DNA of 64,000 nucleotides from contig NZ_CANNCF010000003.1 in the NCBI RefSeq assembly GCF_947503045.1, positions 62,001 through 126,000 on the forward strand, in the 5' to 3' direction. Below the pieces are notes generated by a model. The model made no database searches. It saw only the letters and a list, made by a program, of their open reading frames with translations, and was not told where the DNA came from. Made by a program: the position numbers and the translations under genes. Source of the DNA: an uncultured Tateyamaria sp. (GTDB taxonomy: Bacteria > Pseudomonadota > Alphaproteobacteria > Rhodobacterales > Rhodobacteraceae). Shown piece after piece: positions 9,908 to 19,020 of the stretch (positions are counted from its first letter, which is position 1; each line of letters begins with the position of its first letter).

Positions 9908-10704
9908 CCCCCGACGAGCACGCACAGGCCGCCGCTGACCTGCTGGCCGCCGAGGCCCGTGGGCAGCAGATCGGCCTGCTGTCGCAGCGCTTTCCCGACA
10001 TGGGGATGGATGACGCCTATGCCATCCAGAACGCGATCTACGCCCAAAAGCTGGATCAGGGGCGCCACGTGATCGGTTGGAAGATCGGGCTGACCTCGAA
10101 AGCGATGCAATATGCGCTCAACATCGACATCCCCGACAGCGGCATCCTGTTTGATGACATGGCGTTTCAGACCGGCAGCACAGTGCCACAGGGGCGCTTT
10201 ATCCAGCCCCGGATCGAGGCCGAGATTGCATTCGTGATGAAAGCGCCCTTGAGCGGAGCAGACATCACCCGCGCCGACGTACTGGCGGCCACGGATTATG
10301 TCGCCCCCTCCCTCGAAATCCTCGACACCCGGATCGTGCGCAAGGACGCGCGGAGCGGCCAAACCCGCAGCGTCTTTGACACCATCGCGGACAATGCCGC
10401 CAATGCGGGGCTGGTTTTGGGCGCGCAGCGTCACGCACCCGACGCGTTTGATCTGCGCTGGGTCGGCGCAATCACAACACGCAACGGCGAGGTCGAGGAA
10501 ACCGGCCTTGGCGCCGGCGTGCTGAACGACCCGGTCGAGAGCGTCGTCTGGCTCGCCCGGCGCATGGCGCAATACGGGCAAAGCATCGCGCCGGGTCAGA
10601 TCATCCTGTCCGGCAGCTTTATCCGTCCCGTCGAATGCCCGCCCGGCAGCGTGATCCACGCGAATTTTGCTGATTTCGGATCGGTCGACATCCAATTCGC
10701 CTGA
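9904..10704 (+). CDS. hpaH: 2-oxo-hept-3-ene-1,7-dioate hydratase
   Basis: YAIQNAIYAQKLDQGRHVIGWKIGLTSKAMQ; PRIEAEIAFVM; ILSGSFIRPVECPPGSVIHANFADFGSVDIQFA. Confidence 0.93.
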   Translation: MTPDEHAQAAADLLAAEARGQQIGLLSQRFPDMGMDDAYAIQNAIYAQKLDQGRHVIGWKIGLTSKAMQYALNIDIPDSGILFDDMAFQTGSTVPQGRFIQPRIEAEIAFVMKAPLSGADITRADVLAATDYVAPSLEILDTRIVRKDARSGQTRSVFDTIADNAANAGLVLGAQRHAPDAFDLRWVGAITTRNGEVEETGLGAGVLNDPVESVVWLARRMAQYGQSIAPGQIILSGSFIRPVECPPGSVIHANFADFGSVDIQFA

Positions 10705-10708
10705 CGCA

Positions 10709-10727
10709 GCGCACAGTACCGGTGCGC
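10709..10727. promoter_or_regulatory. Hairpin GCGCAC-AGTACCG-GTGCGC between hpaH and rdhA
   Basis: Perfect 6-bp GC-rich arms, 7-nt loop, no T-tract; possible attenuator or processing site. Confidence 0.35.
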
Positions 10728-10817
10728 AGCCCTCGTTGGGCTTGAACTCTGCGCCCGTCGGCGTGACTGTGAGCCACATCGAGGAACCGCATCCCGTGCG
10801 GAGCCCTTGCCCGACCG

Positions 10818-13800
10818 ATGGATCACTTTGAGGCCCCCATGAACGTGCGCTTATTTTCTGACAAGGACCGGCCTGTGCACATGGGGCCTTACCCGACCGA
10901 GCGGCTGGCGCGGCTGACCACCCTGCCCGATCTTGGCGATGTGCCACCCATGACGCAGTTGGCATTTGACCGCCCCGATGATCCCCGCTCCATCGTGAAT
11001 GCGATGCGCGAGCATCAGGCGATGCTGGATGCGATCCGCGGCGGGTTGATCAACAAGGCTATGGCCGAGGCCCCCACCGACCCGCAAGAGCGCGCCAACC
11101 ATCTGAAAGCGTTTGGGTATTTCGCCGATGCAGCCATCGTCGGAGTGTGCGCGCTGCCCAAAGCCGCCCTTTTGGACCAGCCGTTCGAGAACCCGGACAT
11201 CGCCCGCCTCGCAGAGGACCTCAAGACACGCCAGACCAAGACACTTGCCTCGGGCATCGACACGATCATGGCCGATCTCAAGGAGTCGATGGAGGCCCCG
11301 CCCACCAGCATCGACCCCCACACCCATGCGCTGGTCTTTCTTTATGAAAACCCCCGAGAGGTGCGGCCCGGGGAGCCGGGAAGCGGCTGGATTCGCGACG
11401 CCCAAGATCACCGCGCCGGGCTGCTGGCCGCAGAAACGGCCGTTGTTCTTTCCAATTACCTGCGCCTTCTGGGCTATGACGCGCGCGCGCACACGGTGTC
11501 GAGTTCGGATGTCGATCTGGGCCGTCTGGCGGTCGCCGCGGGGCTCGCCCGGGTCGAAAACGGCGTGCTGTCCCATCCTTATGTCGGCACGCGCTTTGGG
11601 CTCGCCGCCGTCACGACCAGTTTTGAGCTCGCGCCCGACCAGCCTCTTGCTGCCATGGCCGAGCAGCCGAAATCCGCCTTTGGGGTGGCGTGGAAATTCG
11701 GCACCGGAACGCGCAAGAATGCCATGAACGCAGTGCCTTACGCCAAGCGACGCTTTGTCGATGGCGCGCATCCGTTTGAGCGGCTCAAACGTGTGGACAC
11801 CCCCACAACCTATATCGACGAGCCCCACGTCGCCCGCGTGCCCAAACGCGCCGACATGTTCGCGCGCGCGCAGTTCGGCGACATGGGCAAAAAGATGCAA
11901 GAGGCCTCCAAGGGCGGACACTACGTGCGCAAGGCGGCCCCTTCGATGGCGCAGCGGCGCGCACTGGCTGCCTTTGTGCTGCTGCAGGACGGTGAACCGG
12001 ACGCCGAAAAGACACAGCTTGACCCGCAGGAGGCTGCTGACCTCGTCAAGGCGACCAGCTATTGGCTGGGCGTTGATGCGGTGGGCATTTCGCGTTGCCC
12101 GGACTGGACGTGGTACAGCCACGATGCACGCGGCGAGGTGATCGATCCGCCCCACGATCAGGCGATCAGCATGATCATCGATCAGGGGTATGAGACTATG
12201 GAGGGCTCCTCTGGCGATGACTGGATCGCGGTGGCCCAATCCATGCGCGCCTATCTGCGCTTTTCCCTGCTGGGCGGGGTCATCGCGCGGCAAATCCGCA
12301 ACTTGGGCTATTCGGCCAAGGCCCATACGGTGATGGACGGCGAGGTCTTGCAACCACCCCTGCTGCTGCTCTCGGGACTGGGCGAGGTCAGCCGCATCGG
12401 TGAGGTGATCCTGAACCCCTATCTTGGCCCGCGCCTCAAATCCGGGGCGGTCACCACCGACCTGCCCATGGCCCATGACAAGCCCATCGATTTCGGCCTG
12501 CAAACGTTTTGCGAGTCCTGCAACAAATGCGCGCGCGAATGCCCGTCAGGGGCCATCACCGCAGGGCCGAAGCTGATGTTCAACGGCTATGAAATCTGGA
12601 AATCCGACAGCCAGAAATGCGTTACTTACCGGGTCACGACCCCCGGCGGGGCCATGTGCGGGCGCTGCATGAAGACGTGCCCGTGGAACCTCGAAGGGAT
12701 TTTTAAGGAAAAACCGTTCCGCTGGGCGGCGATGAACGTGCCCAAACTGGCACCTGCCCTCGCGCGGCTCGATGACGTGGTCGACAATGGCACGCTGAAC
12801 CCGGTCAAAAAGTGGTGGTGGGATCTGGAGATCGACGAGGACGGCGGGTACCGCCCGACGCCGGCGCCGGTGAACGCCCGTGCGCTGCAAAAGGACCTTG
12901 ATCTGAAATACGAGGATCAGACGCTCGCCGTCTATCCCGCCCCTCTGGCCCCGCATCCCGCCCCCTATCCTTTCGCGATGGACCGCGAGGCGGGGATCGA
13001 GGCCTATCAGGCGATGATTACGGCCGATGAGTACAAGGCCCGCCTTGCCCGGGACGACGACAGCGCGTTGCACCTATACACTGCTGACGGCGAAAGCCCG
13101 GTCATGCAGGTCGAGATCACCTGCGCCGAAGAAACTGCGCAAGGCGTGATGAAATACGAGTTTCGCCCCGTTTCGGTCGGCGATCTGCCCCCATGGACGG
13201 CTGGTGCGCATCTCGACATCGTCGTGGCACCGGAATTCCTGCGCCAGTATTCCATGTCTGGCGATCCGGCGGACCGCTCCAAATACCAGATCGCCGTGTT
13301 GCGCGAGGATGCGGGGCGCGGCGGGTCGGCGCTGATGCATCGCATTTTTACCAAAGGGCGGCGCATCTTTATCTCGCGCCCGATCAATCATTTTCCGCTG
13401 GCACCTGACGCAGCCCGCACGATCCTGATGGGCGGCGGTATCGGCATCACGCCGCTCATTGCCATGGCGCATACGTTGTATGCTGAAGGGCGCGATTTCG
13501 TGATGCACTATTCGGGCCGATCCGAGGACAGCATGGGGCTGCTCAAGGACATTCAGGGCTTTGACTGGGCCGACCGTATGCATCTGCATGTGAGCGACAA
13601 AGGCACGCGCGCCGATCTGGATGCGATCCTTGCGGGCTACCAACCGGGCTGGCATGTCTATACGTGCGGGGCAGAGCGCTACATGCAAAGCGTTCTGGAA
13701 GCCGCTGAAAAGGCGGGCTTTCCCGAAGAGGCGCGGCACCTCGAATACTTCTCTGTGCCCGAGCAACCCGACTATGTGAACCACGCCTTCACGCTGAAAC

Positions 13801-14048
13801 TGGCGCGTTCGGGCAAGGAATTGCATGTGCCTGCCGACCGTTCGGCGACGGATGTGCTGCAAGAGAACGGGATCAGCATTGATGTGAAATGCAGCGACGG
13901 GTTGTGTGGCGTGTGCCAATGCGGGCTGGTCTCAGGCGACGTCGAACACCGGGATTTCGTCCTGTCCAAGGCGCAGCGGGACACAACCGTGATCCTGTGC
14001 CAATCGCGCGCCGCCGAGGCGGACGGGGTGATTGAGGTTGATCTTTAA
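10818..14048 (+). CDS. rdhA: Self-sufficient catabolic reductive dehalogenase: RdhA (corrinoid + two 4Fe-4S) fused to FMN/NAD(P)H reductase and C-terminal 2Fe-2S ferredoxin domain
   Basis: CESCNKCARECPSGAI and CGRCMKTCPWN 4Fe-4S motifs; GEVILNPYLGPRLKSGAVTTDLPM RdhA/QueG-like motif; RQYSMSGDPADRSKYQIAVLRE FMN and GGGIGITPLIAMAHTL NAD motifs; CSDGLCGVCQCGL plus CQSRA plant-type 2Fe-2S; no Tat signal. Start could be 10839. Confidence 0.9.
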   Translation: MDHFEAPMNVRLFSDKDRPVHMGPYPTERLARLTTLPDLGDVPPMTQLAFDRPDDPRSIVNAMREHQAMLDAIRGGLINKAMAEAPTDPQERANHLKAFGYFADAAIVGVCALPKAALLDQPFENPDIARLAEDLKTRQTKTLASGIDTIMADLKESMEAPPTSIDPHTHALVFLYENPREVRPGEPGSGWIRDAQDHRAGLLAAETAVVLSNYLRLLGYDARAHTVSSSDVDLGRLAVAAGLARVENGVLSHPYVGTRFGLAAVTTSFELAPDQPLAAMAEQPKSAFGVAWKFGTGTRKNAMNAVPYAKRRFVDGAHPFERLKRVDTPTTYIDEPHVARVPKRADMFARAQFGDMGKKMQEASKGGHYVRKAAPSMAQRRALAAFVLLQDGEPDAEKTQLDPQEAADLVKATSYWLGVDAVGISRCPDWTWYSHDARGEVIDPPHDQAISMIIDQGYETMEGSSGDDWIAVAQSMRAYLRFSLLGGVIARQIRNLGYSAKAHTVMDGEVLQPPLLLLSGLGEVSRIGEVILNPYLGPRLKSGAVTTDLPMAHDKPIDFGLQTFCESCNKCARECPSGAITAGPKLMFNGYEIWKSDSQKCVTYRVTTPGGAMCGRCMKTCPWNLEGIFKEKPFRWAAMNVPKLAPALARLDDVVDNGTLNPVKKWWWDLEIDEDGGYRPTPAPVNARALQKDLDLKYEDQTLAVYPAPLAPHPAPYPFAMDREAGIEAYQAMITADEYKARLARDDDSALHLYTADGESPVMQVEITCAEETAQGVMKYEFRPVSVGDLPPWTAGAHLDIVVAPEFLRQYSMSGDPADRSKYQIAVLREDAGRGGSALMHRIFTKGRRIFISRPINHFPLAPDAARTILMGGGIGITPLIAMAHTLYAEGRDFVMHYSGRSEDSMGLLKDIQGFDWADRMHLHVSDKGTRADLDAILAGYQPGWHVYTCGAERYMQSVLEAAEKAGFPEEARHLEYFSVPEQPDYVNHAFTLKLARSGKELHVPADRSATDVLQENGISIDVKCSDGLCGVCQCGLVSGDVEHRDFVLSKAQRDTTVILCQSRAAEADGVIEVDL

Positions 14049-14103
14049 GGCAGCGCGATGACGTCTCTAAAACTAGCTAAGCCAATGAGTTACACGGCAT
14101 ACC

Positions 14104-14286
14104 TCACTTAGATACCGCAAGCGCCGCACGTAACACCTCGCGGTCTCCGATCTGGTTGGCCAATGTCAGGATCAGTCGGGCATTGAGCGCTGCACTTTCT
14201 TCATCACTCAACCCTTCATGGGCGCGCAACAACTCGTCATAGAATCCGTCCGGGTCTGGGATATTTGGGGTCAGGATCAGGTTCAT
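14104..14286 (-). CDS. DUF2783-like small protein
   Basis: 60 aa, MNLILTPNIPDPDGFYDELLRAHEGLSDEESAALNARLILTLANQIGD; overlaps the FAD monooxygenase start region. Confidence 0.75.
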   Translation of the reverse strand: MNLILTPNIPDPDGFYDELLRAHEGLSDEESAALNARLILTLANQIGDREVLRAALAVSK

Positions 14287-15914
14287 GACATCTTCTTTCC
14301 TATCGCGTTCTCAAGGGCTTGCGAGACAGCCTTCGCGTCATGCTCCGCCCAGCGCGCGACCACGTGTTGATCAGGGCGGATCAGGTACAGCGCCGATGGC
14401 GAACTGCCCAGGTAACGCTCCGCCAGCAAGGGCGAAGGGGCCTCGATATGCAGCACGTTCGCCGTCACATCCCCCTCCTGCACGGGCTCTGGCGCGTCGC
14501 ACCCGATGGCCATCAAGACAAACCCATCCCCCAGCGCATCCAGCAAGAAGCCTGAGCCCAAAGGCGCGTCGGGACAGGTCGCGCCGGGTCGGCTGACCTG
14601 CGGCCCACCGTCCAGGGCATCCGGCCCGAACAGCGCAAAGCCGTCGTAGGAACAGGGAACCGACAAGCGCCCTGAATTGACGAAAGGCCGCGCAAAGGCA
14701 TGACGCCCCGCCAGCTCCAGCACCGCATTGCGAAACAGCATGCTGTTGGCGCTTTTCGGCGTCATGAAATCCGTCGCTCGGGATGAGTTGAGGATGTTTT
14801 CATCTGCTGCGTGTTCCCGCTCGGTCGCGTAGGTGTCGAGCAACGCCGCACCCGCCGCGCCCTTCAAGACAAGGTCCAGCTTCCAGGCGAGATTTTCAGC
14901 ATCCTGCACCCCCGAATTGGCCCCGCGCGCACCAAATGGCGACACCTGATGCGCGCTGTCCCCGGCAAAGAATACGCGACCATGGCGGAACTTTTCCATC
15001 CGACGGCACTGGAACGTATAAATTGACGTCCACTCCAGCTCATAATCGGGCACGTCGCCCGTTTGGCTTGATAGCATCGCGTCCACCCGCGTGCGGATGC
15101 GGTCGGGGTCCAGTTCCAGATCACGGTCGATGTCCCAGCCCAGTTGGAAATCGATACGCCAGATGTCGTCGGGCTGTTTGTGCAGCAAAGCCGACTGCCC
15201 GGCCCCCTCAAAAGGCGGATCAAACCAGAACCAGCGTTCGGTCGGAAAATCGGCCTTCATCCGCACATCGGCAATCAGGAAATTGTCCTCAAACACCCGC
15301 CCGTCAAAGCTGAGGCCCATCATGTCACGGGTGGGCGAACGCGCACCGTCACAGGCGATGAGCCAGTCGGCCTCAAGCGTGTAGCGACCATCCGGCGTGT
15401 CGATATCGACACTCACAAACTCCATGCCCAGACGGACCGAGGCCACCCGATTGCGTCCGCGTATTTCGATCGGGGCGCCCTCCTGTTGGGCGGCCTGAAT
15501 GGCCTCGAACAGGAACTTTTCGAAATAGGGCTGCTGGAGGTTGATGAAGGCCGGGTTGCGATGCCCGTCTTCCGGCAACAGGTTGAAATCAAACAGCATC
15601 CCGTCCCGATGAAAGACCTTGCCGACGTTCCAGACCACGCCCTTGTCCAGCATCTGCGTACCCGCACCAAGGCGATGCGCGATGTCGAGCGTGCGTTTGG
15701 CAAAACAGATCGCCTTGGAGCCTAGCCCCGCCCCCTCGTGATCATCCAGCACCAGTGCAGGCGTGCCCCGTCGCCCCAGATCAAGTGCCAAGGCAAGGCC
15801 CACGGGCCCACCGCCCACGATCACCACCGGATGGCGCACGGGGGCGGCATCCTGCGCGGGCACGCGGACGTAGGGGTAAAGCTCAAATGCCGTCTGATAG
15901 CGCGTGGCAACCAT
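14283..15914 (-). CDS. FAD-dependent aromatic hydroxylase (PHBH/MhpA superfamily)
   Basis: HPVVIVGGGPVGLALALDLGRRGTPALVLD; CDGARSPTRDMMG; VFFAGDSAHQVSPFGARGANSGVQDAENLAWKL. Confidence 0.9.
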   Translation of the reverse strand: MVATRYQTAFELYPYVRVPAQDAAPVRHPVVIVGGGPVGLALALDLGRRGTPALVLDDHEGAGLGSKAICFAKRTLDIAHRLGAGTQMLDKGVVWNVGKVFHRDGMLFDFNLLPEDGHRNPAFINLQQPYFEKFLFEAIQAAQQEGAPIEIRGRNRVASVRLGMEFVSVDIDTPDGRYTLEADWLIACDGARSPTRDMMGLSFDGRVFEDNFLIADVRMKADFPTERWFWFDPPFEGAGQSALLHKQPDDIWRIDFQLGWDIDRDLELDPDRIRTRVDAMLSSQTGDVPDYELEWTSIYTFQCRRMEKFRHGRVFFAGDSAHQVSPFGARGANSGVQDAENLAWKLDLVLKGAAGAALLDTYATEREHAADENILNSSRATDFMTPKSANSMLFRNAVLELAGRHAFARPFVNSGRLSVPCSYDGFALFGPDALDGGPQVSRPGATCPDAPLGSGFLLDALGDGFVLMAIGCDAPEPVQEGDVTANVLHIEAPSPLLAERYLGSSPSALYLIRPDQHVVARWAEHDAKAVSQALENAIGKKMS

Positions 15915-15938
15915 GATCTGTCCTCCCCATTCGGCCTG

Positions 15939-16889
15939 CTAGCCTTGCAGCGCCTCCCACATTTCCAGATCGCGGGCGGCGGTCCAGATGCGGGGATGGG
16001 CGATGCCGCGCGCCTCATCATAGGCGCGCGCAACGTTGAAGGGCAGGCAGTGTTCGTAGATGGCGTAGTCCTTGAATTTCGGATCGCAGCTGTCGCGTAC
16101 GGCGTCCCATGCCTCTTTCAGCGAACCACCGCGCGCGGCGACCCGCGCCGCAGGGCGATAGGTGCTGTCGACGAAATCGCGGGTGCTTTCAATCGCACGC
16201 TCGACCGCGTCCTTGCCGATCAACGCACCCCCCCGGCCCGGCGCGATAGCGTCCACGTCATAGGCATTGATCGCATCAAGCGTGCCACCCCAATCGCCGA
16301 AATAGCCATCTCCGCAATAGCAGGCCGAGTGATCTTCGACGATGTCGCCCGTGAACATGACGTTTTCATCCCGCACATGCACCACCGCATCCCCTGCCGT
16401 GTGGGCACGCCCGATATGTTTGATGTCGACGCGGCGCTGGCCAAGATAGACGGTCATGCTGTCACTGAAGGTGGTGGTGGGCCATGTCAGGCCCGGAATG
16501 CTCTCGTGCCCCTCGAAGAGGCGGGGAAAGCGTTGGACTTCGCTGTCCCAATCCTCTTGCCCGCGCTCGGCGACCATGCCACGCGCTGCCTCGGACATGA
16601 TGATCTGATCAACGCCGTAGGCGCTGGCCCCCAGCACGCGCACGGCGTGGTAGTGGGTCAGCACCAGATGGCTGATCGGTTTGTCGGTGACGCTGCGCAC
16701 CCGCTCAATCACCTTTTCGGCCAGACGCGGGGTGGCTTGCGCCTCGACCACCATGACGCTGTCGTCGCCGATAATGATGCCCGAATTCGGATCCCCCTCG
16801 GCGGTAAAGGCCCAGAGATCGCGGCCGACCTCGTCAAAGGTGATCGTCTTTTCGGTCAGGTCACCCTGTGAGGCGAATGCTTTTGCCAT
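15939..16889 (-). CDS. MBL-fold metallo-hydrolase
   Basis: LVLTHYHAVRVLGASAYG; HIGRAHTAGDAVVHV; MFTGDIVEDH. Confidence 0.87.
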   Translation of the reverse strand: MAKAFASQGDLTEKTITFDEVGRDLWAFTAEGDPNSGIIIGDDSVMVVEAQATPRLAEKVIERVRSVTDKPISHLVLTHYHAVRVLGASAYGVDQIIMSEAARGMVAERGQEDWDSEVQRFPRLFEGHESIPGLTWPTTTFSDSMTVYLGQRRVDIKHIGRAHTAGDAVVHVRDENVMFTGDIVEDHSACYCGDGYFGDWGGTLDAINAYDVDAIAPGRGGALIGKDAVERAIESTRDFVDSTYRPAARVAARGGSLKEAWDAVRDSCDPKFKDYAIYEHCLPFNVARAYDEARGIAHPRIWTAARDLEMWEALQG

Positions 16890-16952
16890 CGGTCTGGTCC
16901 TTGTCTTGCGGGAGTTGCGGGGGTCGCTTGGAGGTTCAAAACGCCGCCGTCG

Positions 16953-17579
16953 TCATGCGCCTTTCTGGTTTTCAGGCCGCGCCGCGTCAAAGGCCGGAAG
17001 GGCCAGACAGCGCGCCTCAATCTCGCTCAGACGGGCGAACGGGGCAAGGTCCATCTGCCAGCGGCGCGCGTTGAACAATTGCGGCACGAGGCAGATATCC
17101 GCAAGCGAGGGTGCGTCGCCAAATGCAAAGGGCGTATCGGGCCGGATCATCGTCTGAAAGGCCGCGAACCCGTCCTGCATCCAGTGGATCATCCAGTCCA
17201 CCACCGCCTCTTGTTCATGGCCCATCGCCGCCAGCCGCTTGCGGATGCGCAGGTTGTTGACCGGGTGCACGTCGCAAGCCATCACCTGCGCTGCGGCCTC
17301 TACCCGCGCGCGCTCCAGCGGGTCGGCAGGCAGGATCGGCGGGTTGGGATAGGTGGCCTCAATCCATGCTAGGATCGCCATGGACTGGGTCAGTGTATCG
17401 CCTGCATCCGTGACCAGCGCTGGCACCGCGCGCGCCGGGTTTACGGCGGCAAAGGCCGGATCAAGCTGCGCACCCTGCGTGAGGTCCACAGGGATGATCC
17501 GGTGCGCCACCCGCTTGATGTTCAGCGCGATGCGCACCCGATACGCGGTGCTCGACTGGGAAAAGCTGTAAAGGTCCAT
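16953..17579 (-). CDS. maiA: Maleylacetoacetate isomerase (GST zeta class)
   Basis: LYSFSQSSTAYRVRIALNIKRV; CDVHPVNNLRIRKRL; adjacent to hmgA. Confidence 0.93.
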   Translation of the reverse strand: MDLYSFSQSSTAYRVRIALNIKRVAHRIIPVDLTQGAQLDPAFAAVNPARAVPALVTDAGDTLTQSMAILAWIEATYPNPPILPADPLERARVEAAAQVMACDVHPVNNLRIRKRLAAMGHEQEAVVDWMIHWMQDGFAAFQTMIRPDTPFAFGDAPSLADICLVPQLFNARRWQMDLAPFARLSEIEARCLALPAFDAARPENQKGA

Positions 17580-17582
17580 GGG

Positions 17583-18944
17583 CTATTTCTTGCCCGGGGT
17601 GCCGTCGAACTTCTTCTCCAGATCGGCCCAGCAGTCGATGTAGTCGTCCTGCAGCGGTGCCTCATTGGCGGCAAAGCCGGTCAGGTGCTGGGGAAAGCGG
17701 GTTTCGAACATGAAGGACATCGTGTTGGCGAGGAACTCGGGTTCCAGATCGACATTGCTGGCCCCCTCGAACGCCGTCTTGTCCGGCCCGTGGGGCAGCA
17801 TCATGTTGTGCAGAGACATGCCCCCGGGAATGAACCCTTCGGGCTTGGCGTCATAGATGCCGTGGATGTTGCCCATCAGTTCGGACATGACGTTCTTGTG
17901 GTACCAGGGCGGGCGGAACGTGTCCTCGGCCACCATCCAGCGGTCGCGGAACAGGACAAAGTCGATATTGGCCGTCCCTTCGACCCCGCTTGGGGCCGTG
18001 AGCACCGTAAAGATCGACGGATCGGGGTGGTCAAACAGGATCGCGCCCACCGGGCAATAGGTGCGCAGATCGTATTTGCAGGGCGCGTAGTTGCCATGCC
18101 ATGCTACCACATCCAGCGGCGAATGCCCGATCCTGGTCTCGTGAAACTGCCCGGCCCATTTGACCGTCACGGTCGAGGGCGCATCGCGGTCCTCGAAGGC
18201 CGCAACAGGTGTTTTGAAATCGCGCCGGTTCGCCATGCAGTTGGCGCCAATGGGCCCCCTGCCCGGCAGTTCGAACTTCTGGCCATAATTCTCGCAGACA
18301 AAGCCGCGGCATGGGCCCTCAAGCACCTCGACGCGGTAGACCAGACCACGGGGGATCACCGCGATCTCCTGCGGCTCGATGTCGATCACCCCAAGCTCGG
18401 TGGCAAAGCGCAGGCGGCCCTCTTGGGGCACCACCAGCAACTCGGAATCAGCCGAAAAGAAGTAGGAATCCACCATGCTCTCGGTCACCAGATAGATATG
18501 GCTGGCCATGCCCACTTGCGTATTCACGTCGCCAGCCGTGGTCATGGTGCGCATGCCGGTCAGCCATGTCAGGTTTGCTTCACCATGGGGCACCGGATCC
18601 CAGCGGTATTGGCCAAGGCTGATCACGTCCGGATCGACATGGGGCGCGGATTTCCAATAGGGCAGATCGATTTTCTCAAAGCGGTGCGTGTGCTTGACCG
18701 AGGGGCGGATGCGGTAACACCACGTGCGCTCGTTCTGGTGGGACGGCGCGGTAAAGGCGGTGCCGCTCAGCTGTTCGCCATAAAGGCCATAGTTCACCTT
18801 TTGGGGCGAGTTCATGCCCTGCGGCAGCGCACCGGGCAGTGCTTCGGTTTCGAAATCATTGCCAAACCCGGGCATGTAACCGGGATGCGTCCCGGCCGGT
18901 GTGGGCGCGCTGCGCAATGTGGTGCTGGCGGTCACTTTGTTCAT
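17583..18944 (-). CDS. hmgA: Homogentisate 1,2-dioxygenase
   Basis: [64 protein letters not shown]; start set to ATG at 18944 (MNKVTAS). Confidence 0.97.
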   Translation of the reverse strand: MNKVTASTTLRSAPTPAGTHPGYMPGFGNDFETEALPGALPQGMNSPQKVNYGLYGEQLSGTAFTAPSHQNERTWCYRIRPSVKHTHRFEKIDLPYWKSAPHVDPDVISLGQYRWDPVPHGEANLTWLTGMRTMTTAGDVNTQVGMASHIYLVTESMVDSYFFSADSELLVVPQEGRLRFATELGVIDIEPQEIAVIPRGLVYRVEVLEGPCRGFVCENYGQKFELPGRGPIGANCMANRRDFKTPVAAFEDRDAPSTVTVKWAGQFHETRIGHSPLDVVAWHGNYAPCKYDLRTYCPVGAILFDHPDPSIFTVLTAPSGVEGTANIDFVLFRDRWMVAEDTFRPPWYHKNVMSELMGNIHGIYDAKPEGFIPGGMSLHNMMLPHGPDKTAFEGASNVDLEPEFLANTMSFMFETRFPQHLTGFAANEAPLQDDYIDCWADLEKKFDGTPGKK

Positions 18945-18981
18945 TTGATGGCTCCCCTCGAAAATCATTCTTGGTGGGTAG

Positions 18982-18999
18982 TAGTTGCTTTTGTAACTA
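18982..18999. promoter_or_regulatory. Candidate MarR operator TAGTT-N8-AACTA between hmgA and marR
   Basis: Inverted repeat in the divergent intergenic region. Confidence 0.4.
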
Positions 19000-19020
19000 A
19001 CAAGGGATAATTCGGAGCCC

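Noticed and set aside
10705-10817. Possible cobalamin riboswitch before the corrinoid enzyme rdhA
   Set aside because: Only ~113 nt and no clear B12 box could be read; kept only as an unexplained hairpin region.
10851-12503. 550-aa minus-strand ORF opposite rdhA
   Set aside because: Low-complexity His/Arg/Gly-rich shadow ORF in high-GC DNA, fully antisense to a well-supported gene.
17502-19010. 502-aa plus-strand ORF opposite hmgA/maiA
   Set aside because: Antisense shadow frame with no recognisable domain; hmgA on the other strand is unambiguous.
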